In this document: piece after piece, positions 1 to 48,974 of the stretch | Layout of the letters: each line of letters begins with the position of its first letter | Numbering within the stretch: position 1 is the first letter of the stretch | NCBI GenBank assembly: GCA_039707465.1 | Contig: CM077653.1 | Span: 4,551,184 to 4,615,183 of the forward strand | Direction: 5' to 3' | Origin: Rhabdophis nuchalis | Lineage: Eukaryota; Chordata; Lepidosauria; Squamata; Natricidae | DNA: 64,000 nucleotides | Position numbers and translations under genes: made by a program | The notes under the pieces: generated by a model | What the model saw: only the letters and a program-made list of their open reading frames with translations | The model's database searches: none | Told to the model about the DNA's origin: nothing

Positions 1-9
1 GTCTCCTAG

Positions 10-38565
<38,556 letters not shown>

Positions 38566-38568
38566 TTT

Positions 38569-38878
38569 ATTAAAGTACTGGAAATTGCTATAACCTCCTA
38601 GGTCCCTATGAACACATCCAACTCTGAACCTGAAATCCACGTGACCGTCCAACACCATTTGTAATGACAGATTTTTGTCTGTTACAGCACTGACGTTATT
38701 GGCCTCTTTAAATGGCATTAACAAAGTTGTAAAAATGTTAACAGGGCGTCACATTCTTCTAAACTATCAGGAGATCTGCAAGTTGAATATCCAATAGTTG
38801 ATTGTATGTCTTTCTCTTCTGAGAGTCCACTCATGTCTTCATATTTACAGAAATCTCTGTATAATCTGAATTATTAAA
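38569..38878 (+). terminator. TECTA 3' UTR with candidate poly(A) signals
   Basis: ATTAAA occurs at 38569-38574 and at 38873-38878. The second, 310 bases after the stop, is the more plausible poly(A) signal. Neither is the canonical AATAAA. Confidence 0.35.
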
Positions 38879-39000
38879 TTTTGCAGGAAACATCTGGGCA
38901 GCTTGGCTACTTTCTGAACTTGGGATGGAGAGGGAAAGTAAGAGGCAAGAGTAGCTTTTGGGTGTCCTGGATTGATATCCTTAAGTTTGCTTCTTTAAGC

Positions 39001-39256
39001 CAGGGATCCCCAACCTTTTTTGCGCCAGGGACCAGTTTCATTTTAAAGAAAATTCTGCGGCCCGGCTGGCGTAGAGGAGGAGCGGGGGGGAGGGGAACAG
39101 GCGGTGCAACGGCACCAACGGCCGCGCCTGCGCTCTCCCGCATCCGGCACACGCTCTGCCCAGGGGGCTGCCCCCTCCTCCCTCCTCCTCTCTGGCCCGG
39201 TTCCTATCAAGCCACGGACCGGCACCGGTCCACGGCCCGGGGGTTGGGGACCCCTG
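39001..39256. mobile_element. hAT-type element (CAGGGGTCCCCAAC family), perfect TSD
   Basis: Ends CAGGGATCCCCAACC and GGTTGGGGACCCCTG are inverted. Flanks CTTTAAGC at 38993-39000 and 39257-39264 are identical. The interior is very GC-rich, so it mimics a CpG island just upstream of the SC5D promoter. Relative at 52633-52982. Confidence 0.85.
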
Positions 39257-39939
39257 CTTTAAGCCATTCATTGCTGAGTTTAAATCCCCCTAGAGCTGTT
39301 TTTTTATTTAGATTTTGACGAATTCTGCCCATCCAACAGTTGATAACCAGCATTTGCTTCAGAAGACTAAAAAAATAGAGATGGAGAAAACTTTTGATGT
39401 GCCCTGAAATGTTACAATTACATTATAGCCATTATTGCGCCTTTTTTTTTGTATGAACAAATTTTTACTGTTTGAATTTAAGCTTCTTTCTTCTAGATGT
39501 TTGCTGGAGTAATTTTAAAATTAAACACAGAGAACAAGATATTGTTTCTTGGCAGCTTTCTGTTTCGTGAAGCTTGCTTATATTTGGGACTTGGGGAAAG
39601 CACCTGTAGCACAGCTAGGCATGTTTTTTCTTGTCATGCCAGTCCAATTTTTTTAAAAAATATTCTCTGCTGTAAAGATTTGGAAACACCATAAGCTTGT
39701 TGATTGGTGTTTAATAAGCATCCTTTGCTTCCCATAAGTTGCTTTTTGGTGGGTTTCCAGAAGGGATCGGGGAAGATCACGGCGAGCCCTAGTGCCAACA
39801 CAATGAAAGATAAAATTTAAGAATTTTGCATCACCAAAAAATGCCAAAGATATTGGAGGCAACGGAATGGCCTCCCTTCTTTTCTCCTCATCTCCACGGA
39901 GCGCAAGACGGCTCCCTCTCCTTTTTCCCTCAGAGAGCA

Positions 39940-40500
39940 TCCCAATCGACTGAATGGAGGAACCAGTTTACGGAGGGGGGGGGGAGCCTCTATGACGGGG
40001 AGGGAGGGTACCTACCCCGCCTCACCGTGATCCGCCTGGGGACAGGCGCGCCTAACGCTCCCGCTCTTTTTCTGAGGTAAATAACTTCGCCTCGCCGCCG
40101 CTACCGCTGTGGTAAAAGTAACAACCAAACGACGACGCCCGTCGCGCCGCCCCCTCCCCCATCCCGCGAGCGTGAGTTTCTGATAGGCTCGCCTCACGCT
40201 GACGCCCGCGCGGTCCACTCCAAGGCGGGCGTGGCGCGACTATTGACCGGCGGGTGGCTCGCGACCTTCGCAGCCAATCCTTGCCTCTTTGGGCTCCGAA
40301 ACTCCGCCTCTCCCGCCCGGTGATTGGCGCAGGGGCCTTCCCCATATCACCAGAGGCCAGCTAGCCTGGACTCTGTTAGGGCTTTGGAGGAACGAGAGCT
40401 GAGCGGTGTCCGGATAACTGCGGAGGATGGTGGCGGAGCAGCGGGATTCAGGTGGGGAGAAGCGCGGGGGAGCGTCCCGGGTGGGGTGGGGTGTGTGTGT
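39940..40500 (+). promoter_or_regulatory. SC5D promoter / CpG island
   Basis: Dense CpG over about 550 bases between TECTA and SC5D. A CCAAT box at 40274-40278 and an inverted one (ATTGG) at 40323-40327 flank GC boxes (ACTCCGCCTCTCCCGCCCGG). ATCACCAGAG at 40346-40355 matches the SRE-1 consensus ATCACCCCAC at 7 of 10. NF-Y and Sp1 sites beside an SRE are the usual layout of SREBP-2 targets, and SC5D is known to be sterol-regulated; the specific sites here are inference. Confidence 0.75.
40360..40451 (+). other. SC5D: SC5D first exon (probable, start approximate)
   Basis: The CpG-rich segment ends in GGGATTCAG followed by the donor GTGGGG at 40452. An ATG at 40427 with A at -3 and G at +4 opens MVAEQRDS and would stay in frame with the SC5D ATG when spliced to 43121. 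The transcription start is not determined; 40360 is an estimate just after the promoter boxes. Confidence 0.5.
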
Positions 40501-40760
40501 AGGTCTTTCTCACCTTCAGCCCTTCGGGCGACTGGATTTCATTTCTCAGAATCCCCCAGCCTGGTGGGAAATGGGGTCTCCCTAAAGTGTAGCCACCCTG
40601 ACTGAGGGAAAAGGTGGTTGAAGGCGACAGTGGTTTGAAACATTCGCTTCATTTTGCTCCCTTGCTACATCTTCTTTCCTACAACCCGCCTTGAAGAACT
40701 GGTGGCCCCAAGCAAGATAAGAATAATTATTGCTCTGCATTTTAGAGCCACTCCTCTTAA

Positions 40761-41092
40761 AAGGTAAAAGTAAAGGTTCCCCTCGTGCATATGTGCTAAT
40801 CGTTTCGGCTCTAGGGGACGGTGCTCATCTCAGTTCCAAAGACGAAGAGCCAGCACTGTCCGAAGACGTCTCCGTGGTCATGTGACCGGCATGACTAAAT
40901 GCCGAAGGCGCATGGAACACTGTTCCCTTCCCACCAAAGGTGGCTCCTATTTTTCTACTTGCATTTTTTACGTCCTTTCGAATTGCTAGGTTGGCAGAAG
41001 CTGGGACAAGTAACGGGAGCTCACTCTGTTACGCGGTATTAGGGATTCGAACCGCCGCACTGCCAAGCTTTCTAATCGACAAGCTCAGCATC
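40761..41092 (-). mobile_element. tRNA-headed squamate SINE, copy 6 (head truncated)
   Basis: Reverse copy from the tail (AAGGTAAAAGTAAAGGTTCC) to GCTTTCTAATCGACAAGCTC; B box GGGATTCGAACC near 41041. The first 20-25 bases of the head are missing. Confidence 0.78.
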
Positions 41093-41187
41093 ATTGTAAG
41101 GTCTTTAAAGGCCAAAGACCCTTCTTGGCTTTGGGTTTTCCTACTTCAGATTCTTGTCATCTTCTCTGAAACCTGAAGCCAGCTTGG

Positions 41188-41345
41188 GTAACAGAATGTA
41201 AGGGTTGGAAGGGACATTTGGAGGCCTTCTAGTCCAACCCCCTGCTCAGGCAGGAAGCCCGATGCCATTTCAGACCAATGGTTGTCCAACCTCTTCTTTA
41301 AAAACTTCCAGTATTCAAGCACCCACAAGTTCTAGAGGAAACTTC
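41188..41345 (-). mobile_element. CR1 LINE 3' fragment
   Basis: GGGTTGGAAGGGACATTTGG, then CAACCCCCTGCTCAGGCAGG and TTTAAAAACTTCCAGTATTC. Truncated at both sides relative to other CR1 copies here. Confidence 0.65.
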
Positions 41346-41664
41346 TGAGACTTTCAAAGGGCCCCCGCCCCTCCCCAGGATTATTTTACATTGTTAATAT
41401 TTCCTGGTGGCCTCCTTTCCAGTGGGGCTTGTTCTCTTTTTAAGCAAAGCTAAGCCTAGACAACTCCTAGAGAGTCAACGTTCAGCCCTCAGGGTTTTCC
41501 AGCCCATTTTGAAAAAGTATCTACCTAAATCATCTGGTAAGGCTTCCTTTAGTTTAGACCGATTTTCCCATTGTTGAGATGTGGGGAGATGCTGGTTACC
41601 TGAAGGTATTCAAATGGAGAAGCTGGTTGACGAAGAGGGATCGGAGTCTTATGGAGGTGCAAGT

Positions 41665-41790
41665 AAACTTTCTCTTTTAAGGTCTTTTTAAAGATAGGTG
41701 GACTTCAATTCCCAGAATTGAAGGCAGCTTTAAGATAAGTGGACTTCAATTCCCAGAATTCCCCTCCTGACTTGGGAATTCTGGGAATTT
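41665..41790. mobile_element. Fold-back MITE (GTTGAAGTCCACA family), rearranged
   Basis: GGTGGACTTCAATTCCCAGA occurs twice in direct order (41697 and 41739), followed by the inverse half GGGAATTCTGGGAA. A partial internal duplication of the family. Confidence 0.45.
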
Positions 41791-42104
41791 CCTTTCTCCT
41801 CTGACACAACCACTCTAGAAATATGTAAGAGTTGAGAAACTACATTGGCTACTTTTTCTCCCTCTCAATTTTTCCCCCTTTTCCTCACTTGAAAAGTTTT
41901 TATTTATAGAGCAGTAGTTTTTAGAAACATGCAGGTAGAAAGAAGGGCTACAAATTTCTTTTCTGCTGTAGGTTGATTTTCTAATGATTTGAAAGAGGCA
42001 GCTATTGGCATGGTCAGTGATGACTTAGATATGTTAGTGTTTCCTTTTCTCTCTTCCATCCTTAAAGCCTGGAGAAGCGGGGTAAAGATTTACTAATAGG
42101 AGAC

Positions 42105-42390
42105 CTATTTATTTATTTTATTTATTTTATTAAATTTATACCCCGCCCTTCTCCTTGCAAGGACCCAGGGTGGCGCACAGGCAATATTAAAAACCATACA
42201 AAATACAAAAATATATCATTAAAAAACTATTAAATTATCCCGTGCTAAAACCCATTATAAAACCCTAAGAATTTAAAATTTATCCACATTTAAAAGTCAG
42301 AAAACGGGGGTTATGCTAGGCCGGCTTGTTGGAATAAATAAGTCTTGAGACATTGGCGGAAGAGGCGGAGGTCCGAGGTGGTGCGTAGTT
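42105..42390 (-). mobile_element. L2-group LINE 3' end
   Basis: Tail ATTTATTTTATTTATTTTAT, then TATACCCCGCCCTTCTCCTT and the coding end reading KTYLF in reverse near 42340. Same family as 44105-44790. Confidence 0.65.
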
Positions 42391-42725
42391 CGGGGCTACC
42401 TAGGCTACACTGTTTCCCTCTCACACCTTGCGCTGCTCAGTTCCTTTGCATTAAAGCTTTCTGCTCAACTGTACAAACGAGATTGGAAAACTGCAGTCAA
42501 AACTTGCCATTCCTGGAATTTCCTGATGCACTTTGCTTTTAGACTTTTGGACCATCCCCGAAGTGACTGGGAACTGTGGAGGCTCCGAAAACAAGTGATT
42601 GATGTCCCTTTCTGAACGCTGCTAAGAAGGAGAAGTGCATTCTCCAGGTTATTCATACAGGTAACTTTCTTCATGTAGCCCCTTTTGAAAATTAATTGCC
42701 CGCTTCTGTGTTAGATTACTGAAAG

Positions 42726-43050
42726 ATAGAATAAAATAACAAGAGTTGGAAGGGACCTTGGAGGTCTTCTAGTTCCTTAAACAGGAAACCTTTCACCACT
42801 TCAGACACATGGATATCCAACATCTTCTTAAAAACCTCCAGTGTTGGCACATTCACAACTTCTGGAGGCAAGTTGTTCCCCTGATTAATTGTTCTCACTG
42901 TCAGGAAATTCCTCCTTAGTTCTAAGTTGCTTCTCTCCTTGATTAGTTTCCACCCATTGCTTCTTGTTCTACCCTCAGATGCTTTGGAGAACAGCTTGAC
43001 TCCCTCTTCTTTTTGGCATCCCCTTAGATACTGGAAAACTGCTGTCATGT
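42726..43050 (-). mobile_element. CR1 LINE 3' fragment
   Basis: Reverse CR1 with AGAGTTGGAAGGGACCTTGG at the left and the RT end at the right; the minus strand reads FQYLRGCQKEEGVKLFS and SNGWKLIKERSNLELRRNF. It stops 70 bases before the first SC5D coding exon. Confidence 0.78.
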
Positions 43051-43120
43051 GTTAATATGATAACCTTTTGTATTTCTCTCTGTTTGACATAACACTCCTT
43101 CCTTCCTGGCACTCCTGCAG

Positions 43121-43338
43121 GTGCAGTAATGGATCTTGTCCTGGACTATTCAGATAGTTCTATTTTGACGCCTTATATTTATCCAGCAACTTGGCCAGAA
43201 GACGATGCTTTCCGGCAGATTATCAGCCTCTTTTTTATAACAAACGTGGGGGCCATTGTCCTATATTTTCTGTTTGCGACTCTCAGCTACTATCTGCTTT
43301 TTGATCACAAGTTAATGAAGCACCCCCACTTTTTAGAG
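43121..43338 (+). CDS. SC5D: SC5D exon with start codon
   Basis: Acceptor CTCCTGCAG ending 43120; eight bases (GTGCAGTA) precede the ATG at 43129, which has G at -3 and +4. Encodes residues 1-70, with the first membrane segment [17 protein letters not shown]. Donor GTGAGT from 43339. Confidence 0.95.
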
Positions 43339-46300
43339 GTGAGTGGGGTACAGCAACAGGCTGCAGATTCATCCAATAGCTTTAGGGAAGCCCTTTTCTC
43401 AGACGTTCGGTGGGGAGTGTGAGGTCTACACCAGGGGTTTCCAACCTTGGAACAATTCCCCAGACATGCTGACTGGGGAATTCTGAGAGTTGAAGTCCAC
43501 AAAACTGTAAAAAGTTGCCTTGGTTAGGATTGGGTGGTTTTGAAAGGTCTTTTGACCCATTGTCTGCTTCTGTGTTCAGAATCAAGTGCAGCGGGAAATA
43601 AAGCACGCACTCTTCTCTATACCTTTCATAAGCCTTCCCACCGTGGCCATCTTCTTTGCTGAGGTCAGAGGCTACAGCAAACTCTACAGCAACGTTTGGG
43701 ATTCTCCCCATGGTAAGCACCCCTGTTTGGCACACCCTCCCTGCTGCTATTTTTCTCCGTCCCTTTACATATCCCTTGCTTAAAACTCTTACATTCCACC
43801 AGAGTCTTTGCAATCCCGAAATATATCTCTGCCCCGATTATGCTAAGTAAAATAGTTTAGAAGTGGACTTGTGTGGTACAATTTAACTGCTATTTTCTGG
43901 AGTGCATTGGTTTAGGGAAAGATGTTTTAAATTATATCTGCTACTTTATGGTAACTTTTAGAGTTGGGAATTGAAAGCTTTGGAATGTAAAATACTAAGG
44001 AGCATGGAAGATAATCTATAACCGCAAACACAATGTTATTAAACTTGTTAGTAGCCTTGCCCATCTATATGTTTACTTAATTATATGCTTTTGTCCATGA
44101 ATTATCTATCTAGTCCATTATTTATTTATTTTTATTTATTTATTATTTATTTTTCGAATTTATACCCCGCCCTTCTCTTTGTTAGGATCCAGGGCAGCGC
44201 ACAGGCATTATTAAAAACCATTACAAAACCATACAAACTCTTAAAAGCATATTAAATTAACCTAAAACCCGTGCTAAAACCCTTTAAAACCCTAAAAAAA
44301 TTAAAATTTATAAATATAGTCAGAAACGGGGCTATCCTAGGCCGGTTTGTTGGAATAGGTACGTCTTTAGACATTGGCGGAAGAGGCGGAGGTCGGTGAT
44401 GGTCCGGAGTTCAGGGGGTAGGTCATTCCAGAGGGCCGGGCCCGCCACAGAGAAGGCCCTTCCCCTGGGTGTTACCAACCGGCATTGCCCGGCCGACGGC
44501 ACCCTGAGAAGGCCCTCTCTGTGGGAGCAGATCGGACGAAGGGATGTATGGGGCAGAAGGCGGTCTCGTATATAGCTAGGCCCCGAGCCATGGAGCGATT
44601 TGAAGATGGTTGTCAACACCTTGAAGCGCACTCGAAAGGCCACAGGCAGCCAGTGCAGCTCGCGCAGGAGAGGTGTTATGTGGGCATGCCTTGGGGCACC
44701 CATAATCACCCGCGCGGCCGCGTTCTGGACTAGCTGTAGCTTTCGAGTGCACCTCAAGGAGAGCCCCATGTAGAGAGCGTTAAATGTGGTCCATAAGGAC
44801 GTGATTGTTGAAGCAGACCTGTAACGTTTGCATCATTAATTAAGAAACTCTGCTTGCAATCCTTGAACTGGTCAGGCGATTCAACACCCCACGTATTTGT
44901 GCAAGTTTTTAATGCCTTTGAATGGAAAAAAAACGATACCATTCAAGCTGCTGCCTGCTTAGCTGACAGGTGCAGGTTCTTTCCAAATGTGTTGTGGGCC
45001 TATGGTTTCTCTTTAAGACTCCCGAGAAGCACAGAAGGGAGCACAGCTCTGCTCTCTCACTTTGCAGGAGGCAGATCCCCAAGTCTGGCAGCCCCCTTTC
45101 CAATTAACAGATTAGCAGATGATATTCAAAGGCATCAGCTTTTGTGAGCTGCAGCTGAACTTCCTCAGAGCATGAAAAGGACAATGGAGAAAAGCTGGTG
45201 CTTTTGAATCAAAGAGATTAGACAGAAAATTCCTGGAGGTTTTTTGTTTGTTTGTTTGTTTTTTGCGCCTGTAGATCAACATGGCTCACCACCTACAGCA
45301 GGGATGTCCAAACTTGGGAACTTTAAGACTTGTGGACTTCAACTCCCAGGATTCCCCAGCCAGCTATGCTGGCTGGGGAATTCTGGGAGTTGAAGTCCAC
45401 AAGTTTTAAAGTTCCCAAGTTTGGACATCCCTGACCTACAGTATCTACAGTGGCGTTTCTAAAACTGGACAACTTTTAAGACGCGCGGACTTCAATTCCC
45501 AGAAATCTATGCTGGCTGGGGATTTCTGGAAGTTGAAATCCACATGTTTTAAAGTTGCCCAGTTTGAGAAACATTGATCCACAAGAAAAGGAAGCAGCCT
45601 TAAGGAAACCTCCTTTCCCCCCCCAGTCCTCCACCTCTTTACTCCAGCATTTGTCCCCAAATAGTTCCCAGAATAGAAGGACAGCTGTGCAAATTCTGAC
45701 ATTGATGGAGCTTATTTTCCTCCTATTAAAAGGTCAGGTGGGAAAGGAAGAAGAAAAAGGTTCACAAGTTCAAGGTGTGTCCACCTACCTGAAAACCTCC
45801 CATTCCTCCCTTGGTTGCTCTATGGTTGTTCTTGGATTTGATACCTGCCTAACTGTTACTAAAGTAGGTTCCAGATACAAGCATTGCCCAATAGACTTGA
45901 CAGATGTCTTTCTTCTCATGAGTTGAATCGCCTGGAATTCTGCCAGTGCCTAATTTTCTTCCCTCCTTATCTAGGATGGTTTGGCTTGGTCTTCAGCATG
46001 TTTTCATTTCTGTTCTTCACTGATATGTGGATTTACTGGATTCATCGGTTTCTCCACCATAAGCTCTTATATAAGGTAAGGTCAGCAATGTCCTGGGAAG
46101 ACTGTTTCTGGAAGAACAGGGTGTCACCTGAAATGTGCATGATTGAAGCAGTGTGCTGATCACTATTGGCAAGAACAAGCAGGAGAGGACTCATGTCTGG
46201 ATGAATGGTTGGCTAGAGGGAACATTACACAATGTTTTCCAAAGTCCCTTCCATCTATTCCAGTCCCTTCTGTTCTGTTCTGTTCTCTATTCTTCATTCC

Positions 46301-47374
46301 AATATCTATTCTGTTCTGTTCTGTTTTGTTCTAGTCTCTATTCTTCATTCCAATAACTAATCTATTCTATTTCCATTATTCTATTCTATTCTATTCTCTA
46401 TTCTTCATTCCAATAACTAATCTATTCTATTTCCATTATTCTATTCTATTCTATTCTGTTCTATTCTCTATTCTTCATTCCAATAACTAATCTATTCTAC
46501 TCTACTCTACTCTATTCTCAACTTTGGCAGCTTTAAACTCTGTCGGCTTCCACACTGAACCCATTGAGAAACGCAGGTGTAGCAGACAAACCAGTTTTTC
46601 TAGTCTTTAAAGATTGGTCAGTCTGTAAGAAGGACTTACAACTGGTCCTCGCACTTAGGACTATTCCAGCATTCCCCACGTGACATTATCAAAATTCAGG
46701 TGCTTGGAAACTGTCCTGTCCTTCCGAGGATTGCGGTGATTTGCTTCACTGTGGCAAAAACGATGGTAAAATCAGGCACGGCTCCTTTAACAACCATCCT
46801 GTTTAGCAGTGGAAGTTCTAGTTGTGGTCATAAGTTGAGGATCCCCTGTAGTCTTATTTTTGTAGCTGGTGGAGATCTCAGCCTAGTGAAGTGAAAATGT
46901 TATGATTTCTAACATCTGGTTCTAACGATCTGGTTCTTCCCACAGCGTTTCCACAAACCCCATCACACATGGAAGGTCACAACTCCGTTTGCCAGCCATG
47001 CTTTTCACCCCCTGGACGGTTTCCTTCAGAGCATCCCTTATCACGTCTACCCGTTCCTTTTCCCTCTTCACAAAGTGACCTATTTGGGCCTCTATATCTT
47101 CGTCAATGTCTGGTCAATCTCCATTCACGACGGAAACTATTGCGTTCCCAATCTGCTGAAACCCATCATCAACGGAGCTGCCCATCACACGGACCACCAC
47201 TTGTACTTCGATTACAATTACGGCCAGTACTTCACCCTCTGGGATAGAATCGGGGGCTCCTACAAAAACCCCTCTTCTTTTGAAGGTCAGGGGCCCCATG
47301 CGCACTTGAAAAAGCTGGCGAACGGCCATGAGGATGAGAAACTCCCAGGAGGCCACGGAGCGAAAAATAAATAG
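43129..47374 (+). CDS. SC5D: SC5D, lathosterol oxidase (sterol C5-desaturase)
   Basis: Di-iron ER membrane enzyme that introduces the C5(6) double bond, converting lathosterol to 7-dehydrocholesterol in cholesterol synthesis. Exons joined: 43129-43338, 43580-43712, 45975-46075, 46946-47374; phases agree and give 290 residues (mammals about 299, the difference being at the C-terminus). The fatty acid hydroxylase superfamily histidine boxes are all present: HRFLHH (138-143), HKPHH (151-155) and HHTDHH (228-233). Several hydrophobic segments (about 32-56, 75-95, 117-137, 183-207) fit a multi-pass ER protein. Start chosen by homology, MDLVL...[10 protein letters not shown] longer N-terminus from an upstream exon is possible. 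Confidence 0.97.
43430..43520. mobile_element. Fold-back MITE piece (GTTGAAGTCCACA family)
   Basis: CCAGGGGTTTCCAACCTTGG at the left, then GGGGAATTCTGAGAGTTGAA and CCACAAAACTGTAAAAAGTT. Truncated, in the short intron between two SC5D exons. Confidence 0.5.
43580..43712 (+). CDS. SC5D: SC5D exon 3
   Basis: Residues 71-114 plus one base. Acceptor TGTGTTCAG ending 43579, donor GTAAGC from 43713. Encodes [16 protein letters not shown] and [17 protein letters not shown]. Confidence 0.95.
44105..44790 (-). mobile_element. L2-group LINE 3' fragment with 145-codon open stretch
   Basis: The minus strand from 44769 reads the RT C-terminus: [45 protein letters not shown] and [13 protein letters not shown], ending near 44332. 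The 3' UTR has TATACCCCGCCCTTCTC and a TTTATTTATTT tail at 44105-44150. 5'-truncated but uninterrupted where present, so fairly young. In SC5D intron 3. Confidence 0.78.
45299..45433. mobile_element. Fold-back MITE, near-perfect 135-bp palindrome, perfect TSD
   Basis: CAGGGATGTCCAAACTTGGG at the left is the exact reverse complement of CCCAAGTTTGGACATCCCTG at the right, and the pairing continues almost to the centre (CCAGCTATGCTGG). Flanks ACCTACAG at 45291-45298 and 45434-45441 are identical 8-mers. Best copy of a family with pieces at 7160, 11604, 41665, 43430, 49087, 49618 and 60346. Confidence 0.85.
45449..45580. mobile_element. Second fold-back MITE of the same family
   Basis: GTTTCTAAAACTGGACAACT and AGTTGCCCAGTTTGAGAAAC are imperfect inverted ends with GCTGGCTGGGG in the centre. 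It lies 16 bases from the previous element. The target duplication is not clear. Confidence 0.55.
45975..46075 (+). CDS. SC5D: SC5D exon 4: first histidine box
   Basis: Residues 115-148. Acceptor TTATCTAG ending 45974, donor GTAAGG from 46076. Membrane segment [18 protein letters not shown] followed by HRFLHH. Confidence 0.95.
46255..46520 (+). repeat. Minisatellite built on TTCTA/TTCTG pentanucleotides
   Basis: The unit start CTCTATTCTTCATTCCAATA recurs at 46285, 46336, 46396 and 46466 with 51-, 60- and 70-base spacing, separated by ATTCT/GTTCT runs. It lies in SC5D intron 4. Confidence 0.9.
46946..47374 (+). CDS. SC5D: SC5D last coding exon: second and third histidine boxes
   Basis: Residues 149-290 and TAG at 47372-47374. 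Acceptor TTCCCACAG ending 46945. Contains HKPHH, the motif [14 protein letters not shown], and HHTDHH followed by [17 protein letters not shown]. The tail after residue 260 is charged and poorly conserved. Confidence 0.96.
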   Translation, partial: RFHKPHHTWKVTTPFASHAFHPLDGFLQSIPYHVYPFLFPLHKVTYLGLYIFVNVWSISIHDGNYCVPNLLKPIINGAAHHTDHHLYFDYNYGQYFTLWDRIGGSYKNPSSFEGQGPHAHLKKLANGHEDEKLPGGHGAKNK

Positions 47375-47679
47375 CAATCCCTCCCAACAGAACGATATGG
47401 AAACCTGATGAACTGCGTAGCTGGACGTCAACCCCATCTCCATCCATTAGCTTCCAAAGTGGAAATATTTGGCACCTAACATTCCAGGATGAGAAGACAG
47501 AATATGTGGATTCACAGCAGAGCAGTCTCTTGGACATCGAGCAAGAGAAAAGCATCCATGAATGTCCCCGTGGCCGTTAGAATGAATCAGGAAGTGGTTA
47601 GGGCTACGCTGAAGTCCATCCTCAGCAGATGCTTGAAAGCAACTTTCCGCAAAAATCACACAACAGAATTCATGGCTTT

Positions 47680-48361
47680 CTGTCTAGATGGTCTCTGGTG
47701 ATGAGCCGAAAGGCAGAAAAGGAAACAGTATGTCTCTTCCCTTAATTGGGGCCCTAACAGGGTGTTGTGGAACAATTATGGATATAAATATATATATTTG
47801 TTTTCGTAGATTTTCACGGGTGTAGGTATGCTGGCATAGCTGGCTTCGGGGATTTATACACGGGAAAATCCCCGAAGCCAGCTATGCCAGCAAATATAAA
47901 TATATATATATATATATGCTTTCATAGATTTTCCTTGGGTGTTTTCCCATGTATATAGCATGGAATTGTTATTGCAACGTTTCGGCAAGATCTCACTTAT
48001 AGTTTATTAAATTTGCCATCCTCAGGCTTTGGTCAGCAGAAATCTGATATATATATATGAGAGAATATTTTTACAGCTCCTGTTTTTAGGCCCATTTTAA
48101 GGGAGGAGACAAACTTGTCATCCTTCTCTGCCCTTCGACTCAACCTAGAGATCATCCAGACAGAGACCTATTAAGATTGCTGCTGTCTTTTTAGATATGT
48201 GTTAGATTTTTAAGGAATGATTTAATAATTAATTAAGAGACCAGGATGGATCCATTTCGGGCTTTTTAGCCCTCTTCAGCTGGCCATACTTCTTCTACTG
48301 GGATACAACGTAATTCTTGGCTTGCTGTCTAGATGGTCTCTGGTGATGAGCCGAAAGGCAG
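47680..48361 (+). mobile_element. Composite retroelement block, Penelope-like candidate, with 37-bp direct repeats
   Basis: A 37-base sequence beginning CTGTCTAGATGGTCTCTGG and ending CCGAAAGGCAG is present at 47680-47716 and again at 48325-48361. Between them are TTTTCGTAGATTTTCACGGG, GCAACGTTTCGGCAAGATCT and a divergent inverse copy of the same motif at 48129-48168. The combination CGTAGATTTTCACGGG plus CAACGTTTCG recurs at 59553-59690. Family assignment is tentative. Confidence 0.45.
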
Positions 48362-48953
48362 GAAAAAAACATATTACTTGGTTGGACTGAATAGCCCTGC
48401 TTGGCTGGTCATTATGGGAGTTGGAGTTCAACACAGAAACAGATGGAGGAAGGGAATCCCAGACGTCAAACTCATAGCTTCACACTGCCGTCATGTGATG
48501 TATTGCGACACTTTGTCCCTTTGCAGAGCTGGGGTGGGCGTGGCCTGCGTGTGACGCATCCGGCCCGCAGGTCCCCAGTTTGACATCCCTGTTAAATCAT
48601 TGCTTTCCTCTTCGACATGCATTGCTTCAAACACTAAAATGACCCCCTATTTACGATGGGATATAAATCCCATATTTACTCTGATAAACAAACCTTTATC
48701 AGAGTAAATAATATTGCTTTGATTAAAAAAAATGCAAATAATTCAGGAGATGATGTGAAAAAAAATTCTGATTGTTTTTTTTTTACGTATGCAGGATATC
48801 CTATCATTTCTTATTCCCCTCCCCCCCAAAAAAATTAGACAGTCTGTGGAAATTGTCTTCTCTTTAATAATGTTTTTAAAGGATCAAAAGTTATGAAATG
48901 TAATTATTGGGTGTCCAAAATCAGTGTTTGTAAACTTTAAAAAGTGATAATGG

Positions 48954-48974
48954 TATATATATATATATATATAT
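48954..48974. repeat. (TA)n microsatellite
   Basis: About 21 bases of alternating TA. Similar short TA runs occur at 47782, 47888-47918 and 48047. Confidence 0.85.

Noticed and set aside
40052..40345. Minus-strand 97-codon frame in the CpG island
   Set aside because: Arg/Ala-rich composition typical of a CpG island read in a random frame; no conserved motif.
47680..47730. TGATGAGCCGAAAGGC followed by GAAAA resembles a hammerhead ribozyme core
   Set aside because: The essential C before UGAUGA is G, and an extra base separates the short stem from GAAA. Flanking stems I and III are not evident, so I do not call a ribozyme, although Penelope-like elements are known to carry them.
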